Positions 6,594-15,175 of a stretch of DNA of 21,860 bases are shown here, piece by piece. The stretch lies in assembly GCA_023818555.1 (NCBI GenBank), contig JAMWCG010000001.1, forward strand, positions 1 to 21,860. Reading direction: 5' to 3'. Each line of letters begins with the position of its first letter. Positions within the stretch are counted from its first letter, which is position 1. The position numbers and the translations under genes were made by a program. The DNA is from Candidatus Omnitrophota bacterium. Its GTDB lineage: Bacteria > Omnitrophota > Gorgyraeia > DTHP01. The notes beneath the pieces were generated by a model. The model worked only from the letters and a program-made list of their open reading frames with translations. It made no database searches and was not told the origin of the DNA.

Positions 6594-7802
6594 ATGGAAA
6601 AGGAACTTAAAGAAAATATGGAAGTGGAATTAATAAAAAAAGAACTGGATAAAGCCAGAGCAGAACTCTCTATGCTCTATGAGATAGGTAAGGCAATGCA
6701 TTCTACCTTAAATCTGGATGAAATTCTCTACATCATCCTTACCGCGGTCACTGCCCATACCGGTCTGGGTTTCAACCGGGCAATGCTCTTTATGGTCAAT
6801 GAAAAGGAAAATCTGCTGGAAGGCCGGATGGGGATAGGACCTCAATCCGGGGAAGAGGCTTATCAAATCTGGAAGAAGATTGAAACAGAAAAGATGGACC
6901 TCAATGATTTTATTGAAGCATATAAAGAATTTTCCACCCAGGGAGGTCCTCCTTTAAATCACCAGGTAAAAACTATTAAAATCCCTTTGAGAGAAGACGG
7001 CGGGATTCTTGCCCTCTCGGTGATGGAGGGAATGCCTTTTCTAATCAATACTCCTGAAGCAAGGACAAAAATAAATGACATTGCACTCTCTATTCTCAAA
7101 GTTGACCAGTTTGTGGTAGTCCCCCTTAAGGCAAAAGAAAAAAGTATCGGAGTTATCTTGGCAGACAATTTCGTGACCAAAAAAACGATTACCAATGAAG
7201 ATATGCGTCTTTTGATTATGTTTGCCAACCAAGCCGGTTTAGCCATTGATAACTCCCGTCTTTATGAACAAACTCTCCTTCTTTCCAATACCGACTATCT
7301 TACCCGTCTCTGGAATCACGGATATTTCCAGCAGTTAATCAGTGAGGAGATAAAGAAAGCCTTAGAAAACAAAACTTCTCTCGGCCTCATTATGTTAGAT
7401 ATAGATAATTTTAAAAATTATAATGATACCCTGGGACATCAAGCAGGGGATAAAGTCTTGCAGCAATTGGGAACAATTATTCGGGAAAATATCCGTAGGA
7501 ATGACTGGGCTTGCAGATATGGAGGAGAGGAGTTTGCGATAATTTTACCCCAGACCAACAAAGAGGATACTTATAAATTTGCTGAGCGATTACGCATAAA
7601 ACTTGAACAACATCCCTTCCCCAAAGAAGAGATCCAACCACAACAGAAAATCACCGTCAGCCTCGGAGTAGCTAATTTCCCGGAGGATGCCACACACAAG
7701 GATGAATTAATTTATAAAGCGGACATGGCCATGCTTGAGGCTAAAAAGAGGGGGAGAAATCGCACCTGTCAGTACACCAGCCAACTGCTTCCCAGACAAT
7801 GA
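6594..7802 (+). CDS. GAF-domain diguanylate cyclase (GGDEF), soluble
   Basis: Predicted to make cyclic di-GMP from two GTP. Residues about 5-35 look like a short coiled coil. Residues about 38-220 form a GAF-like sensor domain (LNLDEILYIILTAVTAHTGL at the start, VVVPLKAKEKSIGVILADN inside, ANQAGLAIDNSRLYEQ at the end). Residues about 232-395 are the GGDEF domain with TDYLTRLWNHGYF, metal-binding MLDIDNFK, and the active site GGEEF (310-314). R301-D304 is an RxxD inhibitory site five residues ahead of GGEEF, so product inhibition is likely. No membrane segment or signal peptide is seen, so it should act in the cytoplasm. The ligand is unknown. The first ATG has a poor ribosome site. The ATG at 6618 has AAAGGAA upstream but at long spacing. 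It is the only rightward gene and shares its promoter region with ribBA. Confidence 0.95.
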   Translation: MEKELKENMEVELIKKELDKARAELSMLYEIGKAMHSTLNLDEILYIILTAVTAHTGLGFNRAMLFMVNEKENLLEGRMGIGPQSGEEAYQIWKKIETEKMDLNDFIEAYKEFSTQGGPPLNHQVKTIKIPLREDGGILALSVMEGMPFLINTPEARTKINDIALSILKVDQFVVVPLKAKEKSIGVILADNFVTKKTITNEDMRLLIMFANQAGLAIDNSRLYEQTLLLSNTDYLTRLWNHGYFQQLISEEIKKALENKTSLGLIMLDIDNFKNYNDTLGHQAGDKVLQQLGTIIRENIRRNDWACRYGGEEFAIILPQTNKEDTYKFAERLRIKLEQHPFPKEEIQPQQKITVSLGVANFPEDATHKDELIYKADMAMLEAKKRGRNRTCQYTSQLLPRQ

Positions 7803-7804
7803 GC

Positions 7805-8962
7805 TCAAGTTTTTGCTGTTTCTACCTTTACTTTATCCGCACTTTCCAAGAATTTTACGGAAACGAGTTTAGAAACCCCTGATTCTTCCATGGTGACCCC
7901 ATACATTACATCCGCAACCGCAATTGTCTTTTTATTGTGAGTAATCACAATAAATTGGGAGGCTTTAGAAAATTCTTTCATTAGCATCCGAAAACGGTCA
8001 ATATTTGCCTCATCTAAAGGAGCATCTACTTCATCAAGGATGCAAAAAGGGCTGGGTTTTACTTTAAAAATGGCAAAGAGTAAAGAAACTGCGGTTAAAG
8101 CTTTTTCTCCCCCGGAGAGAAGAGAAATATTTTGCAATTTCTTGCCGGGTGGTTGAGCAATGATTTCTATACCTGACTCTAAGACATCCTCCGGGTCTAA
8201 AAGGAAGAGCTGAACATTACCTCCTCCAAAAAGTAAGCGAAAGATTTCTTTGAAATTCACCTCTATTTTCTGAAAAGTTTCTATAAATAACTCTTTTGCG
8301 GTGCGATTGATCCGTGTAATTGCCTCATGGAGAGACTCTTTGGCTTTGCATAGGTCTGCTTGCTGAGCCAAAAGAAAATTATGTCTTTCCTGGAGTTGTC
8401 CAAATTCTTCAATGGCGATGAGATTGACTGGTCCCAGAGAGGAAAGCTTCTCTCTTAAAGAATTTATCTCCCTCTCCCAGTTAAGAGGGTCAAAATCGCC
8501 TGTAGAGAAGTCAATCTCTATTGTTTCCAGATTAACTTTATAATTACTCTCCATTTTTTGGAGGATATCTCTTTTCTGAAAGTCAATCTCCTGGAGTTTT
8601 ATCTCCAATGCATGGAGATTATTTCTTAGATTATCTAAACTTTGCTGAATGCTTTCTGAATTCTCTTCTTCCTTTTCTATTTCACTTTTCATTTCTATCT
8701 TTCTCATATTCAGCGCGCTTAATTTCTCTTGGGAATCTTCTTTCTTCTTTCCCAGCAAGAGATTCTCCTTCTCCAGAGTAGTAATCTCTTCTTGGAGATG
8801 CTTTATCTTCTCCAGATTGCTAACCTTTTCCTCACTACGGGTGGAGACCATCTTTTCGGCTTCAACAAGAGAACTCTCCAGACGGGAAACTCTCTCTTTG
8901 AGAAAAGCAACCCGTTCTATATACGATTTTAAACCCAACTCCATCTCGGTAATCTCTAACAA
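7805..8962 (-). CDS. smc: Chromosome segregation protein SMC, C-terminal part (separate frame)
   Basis: This 385-residue frame carries the end of the returning coiled-coil arm (to about residue 165) and the C-terminal half of the ATPase head: SSLGPVNLIAIEEF, the signature LLSGGEKALTAVSLLFAIF (LSGGEK at 282-287) and Walker B CILDEVDAPLD (307-317), followed by ITHNKKTI. All head residues needed for ATP use are present. It begins as TTG 7 bases before the end of the upstream part, in the -1 frame, and no good ribosome site precedes that TTG. It is therefore best read as the downstream half of a single SMC broken by one missing base. A real two-chain SMC is the less likely alternative. Its stop faces the GGDEF stop two bases away. 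Confidence 0.9.
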   Translation of the reverse strand: MLEITEMELGLKSYIERVAFLKERVSRLESSLVEAEKMVSTRSEEKVSNLEKIKHLQEEITTLEKENLLLGKKKEDSQEKLSALNMRKIEMKSEIEKEEENSESIQQSLDNLRNNLHALEIKLQEIDFQKRDILQKMESNYKVNLETIEIDFSTGDFDPLNWEREINSLREKLSSLGPVNLIAIEEFGQLQERHNFLLAQQADLCKAKESLHEAITRINRTAKELFIETFQKIEVNFKEIFRLLFGGGNVQLFLLDPEDVLESGIEIIAQPPGKKLQNISLLSGGEKALTAVSLLFAIFKVKPSPFCILDEVDAPLDEANIDRFRMLMKEFSKASQFIVITHNKKTIAVADVMYGVTMEESGVSKLVSVKFLESADKVKVETAKT

Positions 8963-8972
8963 AATTTTTCCC
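8956..8972 (-). other. Frame break in smc at a GGGAAAAATTTTG run
   Basis: The upstream frame reads GAA AAA TTT TGT TAG. The downstream frame reads ATT TTG TTA GAG, one base back. One more A or T in the run would join REK to ILLEIT without a stop. A -1 slip of the AAA codon on the A5 run would have the same effect, but no upstream Shine-Dalgarno-like stimulator is seen. A sequencing or assembly error in the homopolymer is the simplest cause. Confidence 0.8.
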
Positions 8973-11391
8973 GCAGGACATTTTTCTCTTCTTGATTATG
9001 ACTAGTTTCTTCCAGGAGATTTTTAATCTTTTGCTCCTTTAACTCTAAATCTTTCAAATCACCTCCTGCTTTTTCAATCTCTTCCGTGCGGGATTTAATC
9101 TCCTGGCTGGTCTCTTCTATTTCTAGGACAAGTACAGAAAGTTCGTCCTCAATCCGTTTCAAATCTTTCTGCATCCTTTCCATCTCCTGCCCTAAATTAC
9201 TCAATTCAATCTCTAATAAGTGTTCCTCCTCCTTCGTTTTTAGCAAATCCTGTTTATTCTTCTCTAACTCCTGAGAAATTGCTTCTCTTTTAGCAAAAAT
9301 CTCCTTCTTCTCCTCTTCTATGTGCACCAATTCGTTCTTTAAATCTTTAATCCGCTTCTCTCTCCCTACAATTGCAATCCCCTCTTCAGCAGGTAGAGGC
9401 GCGCTTTTGACAAAATTCCTCTCACCCATTTCTCCTTGAGGGGTAACCCATCTAAAAGACAAATCTCTCTTTTCTTTCTTAAGTTGTAAACCCTCCTCAA
9501 GGGTATTTACTAAAATAGTCTCTGCAAATAGGTGAGGGAGGATAAATTCGTAAGGGGCGGGTAAATGGACAAAATCAATTAGATAATTAAATCCTTCTCC
9601 CAGGTTATTAGCAGGAACAACCTCTTTCTCCAGGCCCTCAAGAATAAGAAAGTTAATCTCACTCAATTTATTTTTCTTTATATAATCTAAACAAAGGGAA
9701 AAACTCTTATCGTCTTTAACCAAAATCGTCTGAACATAATTGCCTAAAACCACCTCCACCAATCTTTCATAACCACTCTCCACTTCTATAAGTTCAGCCA
9801 GAACGCCGATTATCTCCGCTTCAGGTAAATCTCCATTTTTTTTAGCCAGCATTAAAGATTTTACCCCCGGGGAATAACCTTCATAGCAGCGCCTCATCTC
9901 TTCAAGAATTTCTATGCGGGAAGCCAGGGCTCTCTGTTCAATCTCCTTTTTCTGAAAATCTTCGTTTAAACTCTCCTCTTGCTTACCCAATCTATTTATC
10001 TCTTTATCTAACTCCTGAAGATATTTTAGTTTATTTTCTAAGAGAGACTTCTTCTCTTCTACAATTTTTTCCCTTTCTCTAAATAAACTATTCAGTCTCC
10101 CCTTTTCCTCCTCGGCTTTCGTTTTTTCTAACTCTAACCTCCTCAAGCGTGCCTGTAAGGAATGATTCTCAGTGCTCAATTTAGTTAAATCGTTTCTCAG
10201 CTTCGTCATCGCCTGGTTTATCTCTATGAGTTGGAGACGAGAATTACTAAGTAAATCTTCATTCTCTTTTATCTCCCGGTTAATTTTCTCCAGCCAATCT
10301 TGTTTATCTTTAAGCTCTGCCTTCTTTTCTGCTTCGCTTCTACAAAAATCCTCAAATTGATTTCTTAATTCCTGAAGATTATTTTTATCATTCTCTATCT
10401 TTTCTCCCAAAACCTTATTCTCTGCTTCCAGGGATAGATTCCTTTCGTTAAGTTCTTTTATGCGTTCCCTATTAAGAGCAATCCTGGAAAGATTCTTCTC
10501 CAGAGATGTCTCTATCCCGGTCCTATTTACCTCCTCTAAAGAAATCTCCTCTTCTAATTTCTCCAAGCCAACCCTCTTTTCTCTTATCTGTTCTTCTCCG
10601 CAATGGAGTCTTTTGAGAAATTCTTCCTCCTCTTTCTGGAGGGTTTCTTTTTCTCTTAGTAAATCCTTCTTTTTATCTTCCCACTGCAGAATAAGATATT
10701 TGTTGTATTTTATTTCTTTCTCTTTAAGGATATTAAAAATCTCTTGATAGCGCTGGGCTTTTTTTGCTTGTCGTTCCAGGGAAGAGATCTGCCGGTTTAC
10801 TTCACTGATTATGTCATTAACGCGGATTAAGTTATTTTCCGTATCCTCCAATTTTCTTAAGGCTTCCCTTTTTTGAGATTTAAACTTTGTAATCCCTGCT
10901 GCCTCCTCAAAGACAAAACGCCTATCCTCCGCACGGGAACTCAAAATTAAATCAATCTTTCCCTGTTCCAATAAAGAATAGGCACTGGTTCCTATCCCTG
11001 TGCCTAAGAATAATTCCTGTATATCCTTAAGACGCACAGGAACCTTATTGAGCAGATATTCAGACTCTCCGGAACGAAAAAGCCTTCTACTCACCGTTAT
11101 CTCAGCATAGTCTATGGGGAAAATCTTACCTTCGTTAGAAAGAGTTAAAGATACTTCTGCAAAGTTCACCGGTTCTTTGAGATGCGTCCCATTAAAAATC
11201 ACATCCTCCATCTTTGCTCCCCGTAGTTCCCGAGGGTTTTGCTCCCCTAATACCCACTTTATCGCATCTGCAATGTTACTCTTACCGCAGCCATTTGGAC
11301 CAACTATGGCGGTAATCCCCGGTTCAAATTCCAGAACCGTTCTCTCGGCAAAGGATTTAAAACCATACAATTCCAAGCGCTTAAAATACAT
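8956..11391 (-). CDS. smc: Chromosome segregation protein SMC, N-terminal part, ends early by frame break
   Basis: SMC is the ATPase of the bacterial condensin-like SMC-ScpAB complex and helps fold and separate the chromosome. This 811-residue frame has the N-terminal head with MYFKRLELYGFKSF, Walker A GPNGCGKS (31-38) and an LLEQGKIDLIL-type segment, then a long heptad-rich arm (about 170-500), the hinge (about 503-670, with YEGYSPGVKSL and LGNYVQTILVKD) and part of the returning arm. It stops at TAG (8958-8956) inside the coiled coil. Adding one base in the A5T4 run just before gives a continuous protein of 1195 residues, the usual SMC length. It starts as TAATG overlap with nrdR, so it lies at the end of a glyA-dCMP deaminase-nrdR-smc run. 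Confidence 0.93.
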   Translation of the reverse strand: MYFKRLELYGFKSFAERTVLEFEPGITAIVGPNGCGKSNIADAIKWVLGEQNPRELRGAKMEDVIFNGTHLKEPVNFAEVSLTLSNEGKIFPIDYAEITVSRRLFRSGESEYLLNKVPVRLKDIQELFLGTGIGTSAYSLLEQGKIDLILSSRAEDRRFVFEEAAGITKFKSQKREALRKLEDTENNLIRVNDIISEVNRQISSLERQAKKAQRYQEIFNILKEKEIKYNKYLILQWEDKKKDLLREKETLQKEEEEFLKRLHCGEEQIREKRVGLEKLEEEISLEEVNRTGIETSLEKNLSRIALNRERIKELNERNLSLEAENKVLGEKIENDKNNLQELRNQFEDFCRSEAEKKAELKDKQDWLEKINREIKENEDLLSNSRLQLIEINQAMTKLRNDLTKLSTENHSLQARLRRLELEKTKAEEEKGRLNSLFREREKIVEEKKSLLENKLKYLQELDKEINRLGKQEESLNEDFQKKEIEQRALASRIEILEEMRRCYEGYSPGVKSLMLAKKNGDLPEAEIIGVLAELIEVESGYERLVEVVLGNYVQTILVKDDKSFSLCLDYIKKNKLSEINFLILEGLEKEVVPANNLGEGFNYLIDFVHLPAPYEFILPHLFAETILVNTLEEGLQLKKEKRDLSFRWVTPQGEMGERNFVKSAPLPAEEGIAIVGREKRIKDLKNELVHIEEEKKEIFAKREAISQELEKNKQDLLKTKEEEHLLEIELSNLGQEMERMQKDLKRIEDELSVLVLEIEETSQEIKSRTEEIEKAGGDLKDLELKEQKIKNLLEETSHNQEEKNVLREKFC

Positions 11392-11861
11392 TATCTCTTC
11401 CCCTTCTCTTTATTGAGCAGTTCTTTCAACTCTAACATAAATTGATGCACATCTTTAAACTCCCGATAAACCGAAGCAAAACGCACATAGGCTACCTGGT
11501 CTAAGGCACGGAGATGTTTCATTACCATCTCTCCAATCTCACGGGAACTTACCTCGTTATTCTTTGCTATCCTCTGTAAAGACATTTCTATCTTTTCCAG
11601 TATCTCTTCTATCTTTTCTGCTTCTATGGGCCTTTTTTCTACTGCTTTCATTATTCCCGCAAGGAGTTTATTTCTCTCAAATGGTTCCCTTCTTCCGTCT
11701 TTCTTTACCACCATCAAAGGCATCTCTTCCAATTTCTCATAAGTAGTAAACCTCCGTTTACATTTCAGACACTCCCTCCTCCTGCGAATCGCCATCCCCT
11801 CCTGAGATAAGCGGGAATCAATCACCTTTGTCTCCCTATACTTACAATATGGGCAAAACAT
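11391..11861 (-). CDS. nrdR: Transcriptional repressor NrdR
   Basis: Senses ATP/dATP and represses ribonucleotide reductase genes at NrdR boxes. The 156 residues show the two family parts: an N-terminal zinc ribbon with C3, C6, C31 and C34 (MFCPYC and CLKCKRRFTTYE, with the linking DSRLSQEGMAIRRRREC), and an ATP-cone from about 49 to 139 (VVKKDGRREPFERNKL to VAYVRFASVYREF). The start is ATG, two bases behind the dCMP deaminase stop. Length is typical. No reductase gene is in the window, so its targets lie elsewhere. Its neighbours (dCMP deaminase, glyA) are also concerned with nucleotide supply. Confidence 0.97.
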   Translation of the reverse strand: MFCPYCKYRETKVIDSRLSQEGMAIRRRRECLKCKRRFTTYEKLEEMPLMVVKKDGRREPFERNKLLAGIMKAVEKRPIEAEKIEEILEKIEMSLQRIAKNNEVSSREIGEMVMKHLRALDQVAYVRFASVYREFKDVHQFMLELKELLNKEKGKR

Positions 11862-11863
11862 AC

Positions 11864-12325
11864 CTAAATCTTCATCTTTCTTATTCTAATTTTCGCCTCC
11901 GCAAGCATCTCTTTAGCCATTGGATCAGGATAGCCATCTAAGATAACTATCTCCTTAATCCCTGCATTGATTAACATCTTGGCACAGATAATACAGGGTT
12001 GATTTGTGCAATATAAAGTTGCATCCTTAAGACTTATCCCATAGAGGGCTGCCTGAAGTAGAGCATTCTGTTCGGCATGGAGTCCTCTGCAGAGTTCATG
12101 GCGCTCTCCGGAGGGAACCTTCAACTTCTCGCGCAGACAACCTACTACCTCACAGTGGGTAATCCCTTTAGGAGTTCCATTATAACCAGTAGCCAGAATG
12201 TGTCTCTCTTTAACAATCACTGCTCCTACTTGTCTCCTTAAACAGGTGGAACGCGTAGAGACAAGTTGGGCTATTTCCATAAAATACTCATCCCAGGAAG
12301 GTCTTCTAATTTTCTTTTTCATCAT
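11864..12325 (-). CDS. dCMP deaminase (ComEB-like)
   Basis: Converts dCMP to dUMP, the precursor of thymidylate. The sequence has the zinc deaminase motifs [11 protein letters not shown] and [18 protein letters not shown], and the dCMP deaminase features [17 protein letters not shown], the [10 protein letters not shown] segment and an extra cysteine-rich [10 protein letters not shown] region. Two starts are possible: TTG at 12343, which overlaps the glyA stop by 4 bases, or ATG at 12325. I prefer ATG, giving 153 residues, because homologs begin just before the conserved SWDEYFM. Neither has a clear ribosome site. It is followed two bases later by nrdR. Confidence 0.92.
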   Translation of the reverse strand: MMKKKIRRPSWDEYFMEIAQLVSTRSTCLRRQVGAVIVKERHILATGYNGTPKGITHCEVVGCLREKLKVPSGERHELCRGLHAEQNALLQAALYGISLKDATLYCTNQPCIICAKMLINAGIKEIVILDGYPDPMAKEMLAEAKIRIRKMKI

Positions 12326-12339
12326 GCAAATACCAAAAC

Positions 12340-13584
12340 TCAATAAAGATAGCCCAGGGGAAAGTTTTTCAGTAAATCCTTTACGCTCTTTTTTATTTTT
12401 TTAATCACCCTTTCCTCTCCCGTGGCCTTAAGCACTTCCGCAATAAAATCAGCAATTTCTTTCATCTCATTCTCTCGCATTCCCCGCGTAGTTACCGCCG
12501 GGGTCCCCAATCTAATCCCGCTGGTGATGGCTGGGCTTAAGGTATCAAAGGGAATGAGGTTTTTGTTCACAGTAATATTTGCCATTTCTAAGACTTCCGA
12601 AGCTTCTTTCCCCGTAATCTCCTTACTCTCTAAAACATCTACCAAAAAAAGGTGTGTATCTGTCCCGCCAGAGACGATACGGAAATCTTTTCTCTCTAAT
12701 TCAGAAGCTAAGGTCTGGGCATTTTTTACCACCTGTTTCTGGTAGCTTATAAATTCCGGCTGCATCGCCTCCTTAAAAGTAACCGCCTTGGCAGCAATAA
12801 CATGAAGTAAAGGACCTCCTTGAATTCCTGGGAAAATATGGGCATCTATCTTTTTAGCAAATTCTTTCCTACAGAGAACCACCCCTCCCCTTGCTCCCCG
12901 CAGAGTCTTATGGGTAGTAGTAGTTACTACTTCCGCATACTCACAGGGATTAGGATGAATTCCAGCTGCCACTAAACCGGCAAAGTGTGCCATATCTACA
13001 AAAAGGATTGCTCCTACCCGGTCACAAATTTCTCTTAACTTCTTAAAATCAATTATCCGGGAATAAGCACTTGCCCCGGCAAGAATCATTCTGGGATGAT
13101 GTTTCTTTGCCAAAAACTCTATCTGGGCATAATCGATCACCTCGGTTTTCTTGTTTACTCCGTAAGTAACAATATTATAGAATCTCCCCGAAAAACTATG
13201 CGGATGGCCATGAGAGAGATGCCCTCCACAGGCAAGGTCCATAGCAAGCACGGTTTCCCCAGGCTTAAGCAAAGCAAAATATACAGCCATATTTGCCTGG
13301 GTACCCGAATGGGGTTGAACATTGACATGCTCTGCTTTAAATAATTTTTTTGCTCTCTCTACTGCTAAATGCTCCACCTCATCTACATATTGACAACCAC
13401 CATACCAGCGTCTATACGGATAACCTTCAGCATATTTGTTAGTTAAAACTGAGCCCTGGGCTTCTAAGACAGCCGGAGAAACGAAATTCTCCGAAGCAAT
13501 CAGTTCTAAATTATTATTCTCTCGCTCAATCTCTTTACGAATAAGTTTATAAATCTCCGCATCAATTTCTTTAAGGGAACGCAT
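12340..13584 (-). CDS. glyA: Serine hydroxymethyltransferase
   Basis: PLP enzyme that converts serine and tetrahydrofolate to glycine and methylene-tetrahydrofolate. Family features include [13 protein letters not shown], the [16 protein letters not shown] segment, [27 protein letters not shown] and [14 protein letters not shown] with the PLP lysine at 226 (counted from the chosen start). A TTG start at 13611 would add nine residues, but ATG at 13584 has the strong ribosome site GAGAGGAG and gives 414 residues, the usual length. A promoter lies just upstream. Glycine and one-carbon units feed the purine genes directly before it and thymidylate synthesis, for which the next gene makes dUMP. 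Confidence 0.98.
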   Translation of the reverse strand: MRSLKEIDAEIYKLIRKEIERENNNLELIASENFVSPAVLEAQGSVLTNKYAEGYPYRRWYGGCQYVDEVEHLAVERAKKLFKAEHVNVQPHSGTQANMAVYFALLKPGETVLAMDLACGGHLSHGHPHSFSGRFYNIVTYGVNKKTEVIDYAQIEFLAKKHHPRMILAGASAYSRIIDFKKLREICDRVGAILFVDMAHFAGLVAAGIHPNPCEYAEVVTTTTHKTLRGARGGVVLCRKEFAKKIDAHIFPGIQGGPLLHVIAAKAVTFKEAMQPEFISYQKQVVKNAQTLASELERKDFRIVSGGTDTHLFLVDVLESKEITGKEASEVLEMANITVNKNLIPFDTLSPAITSGIRLGTPAVTTRGMRENEMKEIADFIAEVLKATGEERVIKKIKKSVKDLLKNFPLGYLY

Positions 13585-13610
13585 CTTCTCCTCTCTTTTT
13601 AAACAAAACA

Positions 13611-13639
13611 ATTTTACTTATAAAACTGAGGAAATTCAA
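13611..13639 (-). promoter_or_regulatory. Sigma70-type promoter of the glyA operon
   Basis: On the minus strand TTGAAT (13639-13634), a 17-base spacer and TAAAAT (13616-13611) lie in the 135-bp gap after rpiB. The start would be near 13604, about 20 bases before glyA. This suggests that glyA-nrdR-smc can be read apart from the purine operon. No convincing terminator was seen in the gap, so read-through from rpiB is possible. Confidence 0.6.
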
Positions 13640-13719
13640 GAGAAATTGTGGAATAAGCAAGGAAAAATTTGTAAATAAATTTAAGAATGGTAAAATTTCT
13701 CGGGTGAGCTTTATTTTCT

Positions 13720-14172
13720 TTACTTCTTTAATCTCCGCTCTATCCTCGCAATCTGTTCTAATCTTCTTAAGTGTCTTCCCCCTTCAAACTCTGTCTTTAG
13801 CCAAATTTCTAAGGCTCTTTTGGCAGTTTCCTTTTTTATAAACTTTGCCCCAAAGATAAGGATATTAGCATCGTTGTGTTGCCGGCTTAAACGAGCAGAT
13901 TGGATATTATAACATAAAGCTGCCCGAATCCCTGGAATACGATTTGCCACAATACTCTGGCCGATACCGGTAGCACAGACTAAAACTCCCCGCTCAAATT
14001 TACCCGTGGCCACTGCTCTGGCTACTTTATAGCCAAACTTAGGATAATCGCATCGCTCTCTACTAAAAGTTCCCAGGTCCTTAATCTTATAGCCCTTTTT
14101 CTCTAAGAATTTTTTGAGCGCTTCTTTTAATTCAAACCCCGCATGGTCTGAACCGATGGCAATCTTTCTCAT
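13720..14172 (-). CDS. rpiB: Ribose-5-phosphate isomerase B
   Basis: Interconverts ribulose 5-phosphate and ribose 5-phosphate, the precursor of PRPP for purines and also of the sugar used by RibBA. The 150 residues match the RpiB/LacAB family: IAIGSDHAGFELKE at the start, CATGIGQSIVANRIPGIRAAL in the middle (Cys66, the place of the E. coli catalytic Cys), and ARLSRQHNDANILIFGA. The second position of the usual CGTGIG motif is Ala here, a mild change. It overlaps the phosphatase gene as ATGA. The phosphatase-rpiB-glyA order is also seen in Bacillus subtilis (ywlE-ywlF-glyA region). Confidence 0.95.
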   Translation of the reverse strand: MRKIAIGSDHAGFELKEALKKFLEKKGYKIKDLGTFSRERCDYPKFGYKVARAVATGKFERGVLVCATGIGQSIVANRIPGIRAALCYNIQSARLSRQHNDANILIFGAKFIKKETAKRALEIWLKTEFEGGRHLRRLEQIARIERRLKK

Positions 14173-14648
14173 TTATCCAGTTTAAATTTTTTGATTAACC
14201 CCGCTAAACTTTCCTTAAGAACAATTAAAACCTCTTCATAAACCTCCGGAGGTTTACCAATCGGGTCAAGTATCCCCCAATCAGTAGGCTCGGAAATATT
14301 CTCGGCAAAGCTCCTTAAGAGATACACTTTCTTTTCTGCCTCAGGATAGATATTCAAGATAACATTCCGATGTGCTTCTTCCATTACCAAAATTAAATCT
14401 GCTTCCTCAATCATCTCTTTGGTTAGGCGGAGAGACCGGTGTGCAGATATATCTATACCCTCTTTAAGCATCGTCTTCTGAGCTTCGCTACTCGCACTCA
14501 TTCCTTCCAATGCGGATGTCCCTGCAGATTTTATCACAAAATTATCTGCTTTATCTTTGAGCATCTTTTTTAATAACCCTGCAGCCATTACTGAACGGCA
14601 ACTGTTACCTGTGCAGACAAAAAGAATATGCTTAATCATTTTATTCAT
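14169..14648 (-). CDS. Low-molecular-weight protein phosphatase, YwlE-like (possible arginine phosphatase)
   Basis: This 159-residue protein has the P-loop CTGNSCRS (C12 to R18) at the N-terminus and the general-acid Asp in ILDPIGKP (D128), as in the low-molecular-weight tyrosine phosphatase fold. In B. subtilis YwlE, Thr at the fifth P-loop position favours phospho-arginine. This protein has Ser16 there, while tyrosine phosphatases usually have Ile. Together with the YwlE-RpiB-GlyA order this favours the arginine-phosphatase branch, but the substrate is inferred and no arginine kinase is in the window. The ATG at 14648 overlaps the purE end by 8 bases. A second ATG three codons on is also possible. 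Confidence 0.9.
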   Translation of the reverse strand: MNKMIKHILFVCTGNSCRSVMAAGLLKKMLKDKADNFVIKSAGTSALEGMSASSEAQKTMLKEGIDISAHRSLRLTKEMIEEADLILVMEEAHRNVILNIYPEAEKKVYLLRSFAENISEPTDWGILDPIGKPPEVYEEVLIVLKESLAGLIKKFKLDK

Positions 14649-15171
14649 GGGAATAGAAACTATACTTCCGGCTGACTTCTCTATCTTTATCCTTTACCAT
14701 CTTTCTCATCTTCTCTTTATATTTTATAACCTGAGAATTTAACTCTTTGTCTTCCAAGGCTAAAATTCTTAAAGCATAGAGGGCAGAATTCTTTGCTCCT
14801 GCTTTCCCTAAAGCCATCGTTCCTACAGGAACCCCCGCGGGCATTTGAACTATAGAGAGAAGGGAATCCATCCCTTTTAAGGCTTCTGTCTCCACGGGAA
14901 TTCCGATGACCGGTAATTCGGTGTTTGCTGCAATCACTCCGGGTAGATGTGCTGCTCCCCCGGCAGCAGCAATAATTACCTTTACTCCTCTCTCCTTAGC
15001 CCGCTTAGCAAATTCTATTGCCTCATCAGGACTGCGATGAGCAGAAATAATCCGCACCTCATAAGGAATTTTAAAATCCTTGAGAATCTCTAAGGCATCT
15101 TCTACAATCTCCAGGTCAGAATCACTGCCCATCACCACACTCACCAAAGCACCCTTATTCCTCTTTTCCAT
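14641..15171 (-). CDS. purE: N5-carboxyaminoimidazole ribonucleotide mutase
   Basis: Moves the carboxyl group of N5-CAIR to give CAIR in purine synthesis. The 176 residues contain VVMGSDSDLE, the SAHRSPDEA segment (His45), AAAGGAAHLPGVIAA (68-82) and the MPAGVPVGTMALGKAGA segment, all bacterial PurE hallmarks. A charged C-terminal tail of about 20 residues goes beyond the usual core and overlaps the next gene. PurK, which supplies N5-CAIR, is not in the window, so it is either elsewhere or the enzyme uses AIR and CO2 directly. The ATG lies four bases behind the purD stop, with GGGGGAAA upstream. Confidence 0.96.
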   Translation of the reverse strand: MEKRNKGALVSVVMGSDSDLEIVEDALEILKDFKIPYEVRIISAHRSPDEAIEFAKRAKERGVKVIIAAAGGAAHLPGVIAANTELPVIGIPVETEALKGMDSLLSIVQMPAGVPVGTMALGKAGAKNSALYALRILALEDKELNSQVIKYKEKMRKMVKDKDREVSRKYSFYSHE

Positions 15172-15175
15172 CTTA

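Noticed and set aside
8956..8972. Classic programmed -1 frameshift in smc
   Set aside because: The sequence is not a proper X XXY YYZ slippery heptamer in the zero frame (the A-site codon would mispair), no Shine-Dalgarno-like stimulator is seen, and smc is not known for recoding. A homopolymer error is simpler.
13585..13611. Longer glyA from TTG at 13611
   Set aside because: The ATG at 13584 has a strong ribosome site and gives the usual protein length. The extra nine residues match nothing, and the TTG lies just at the -10 box.
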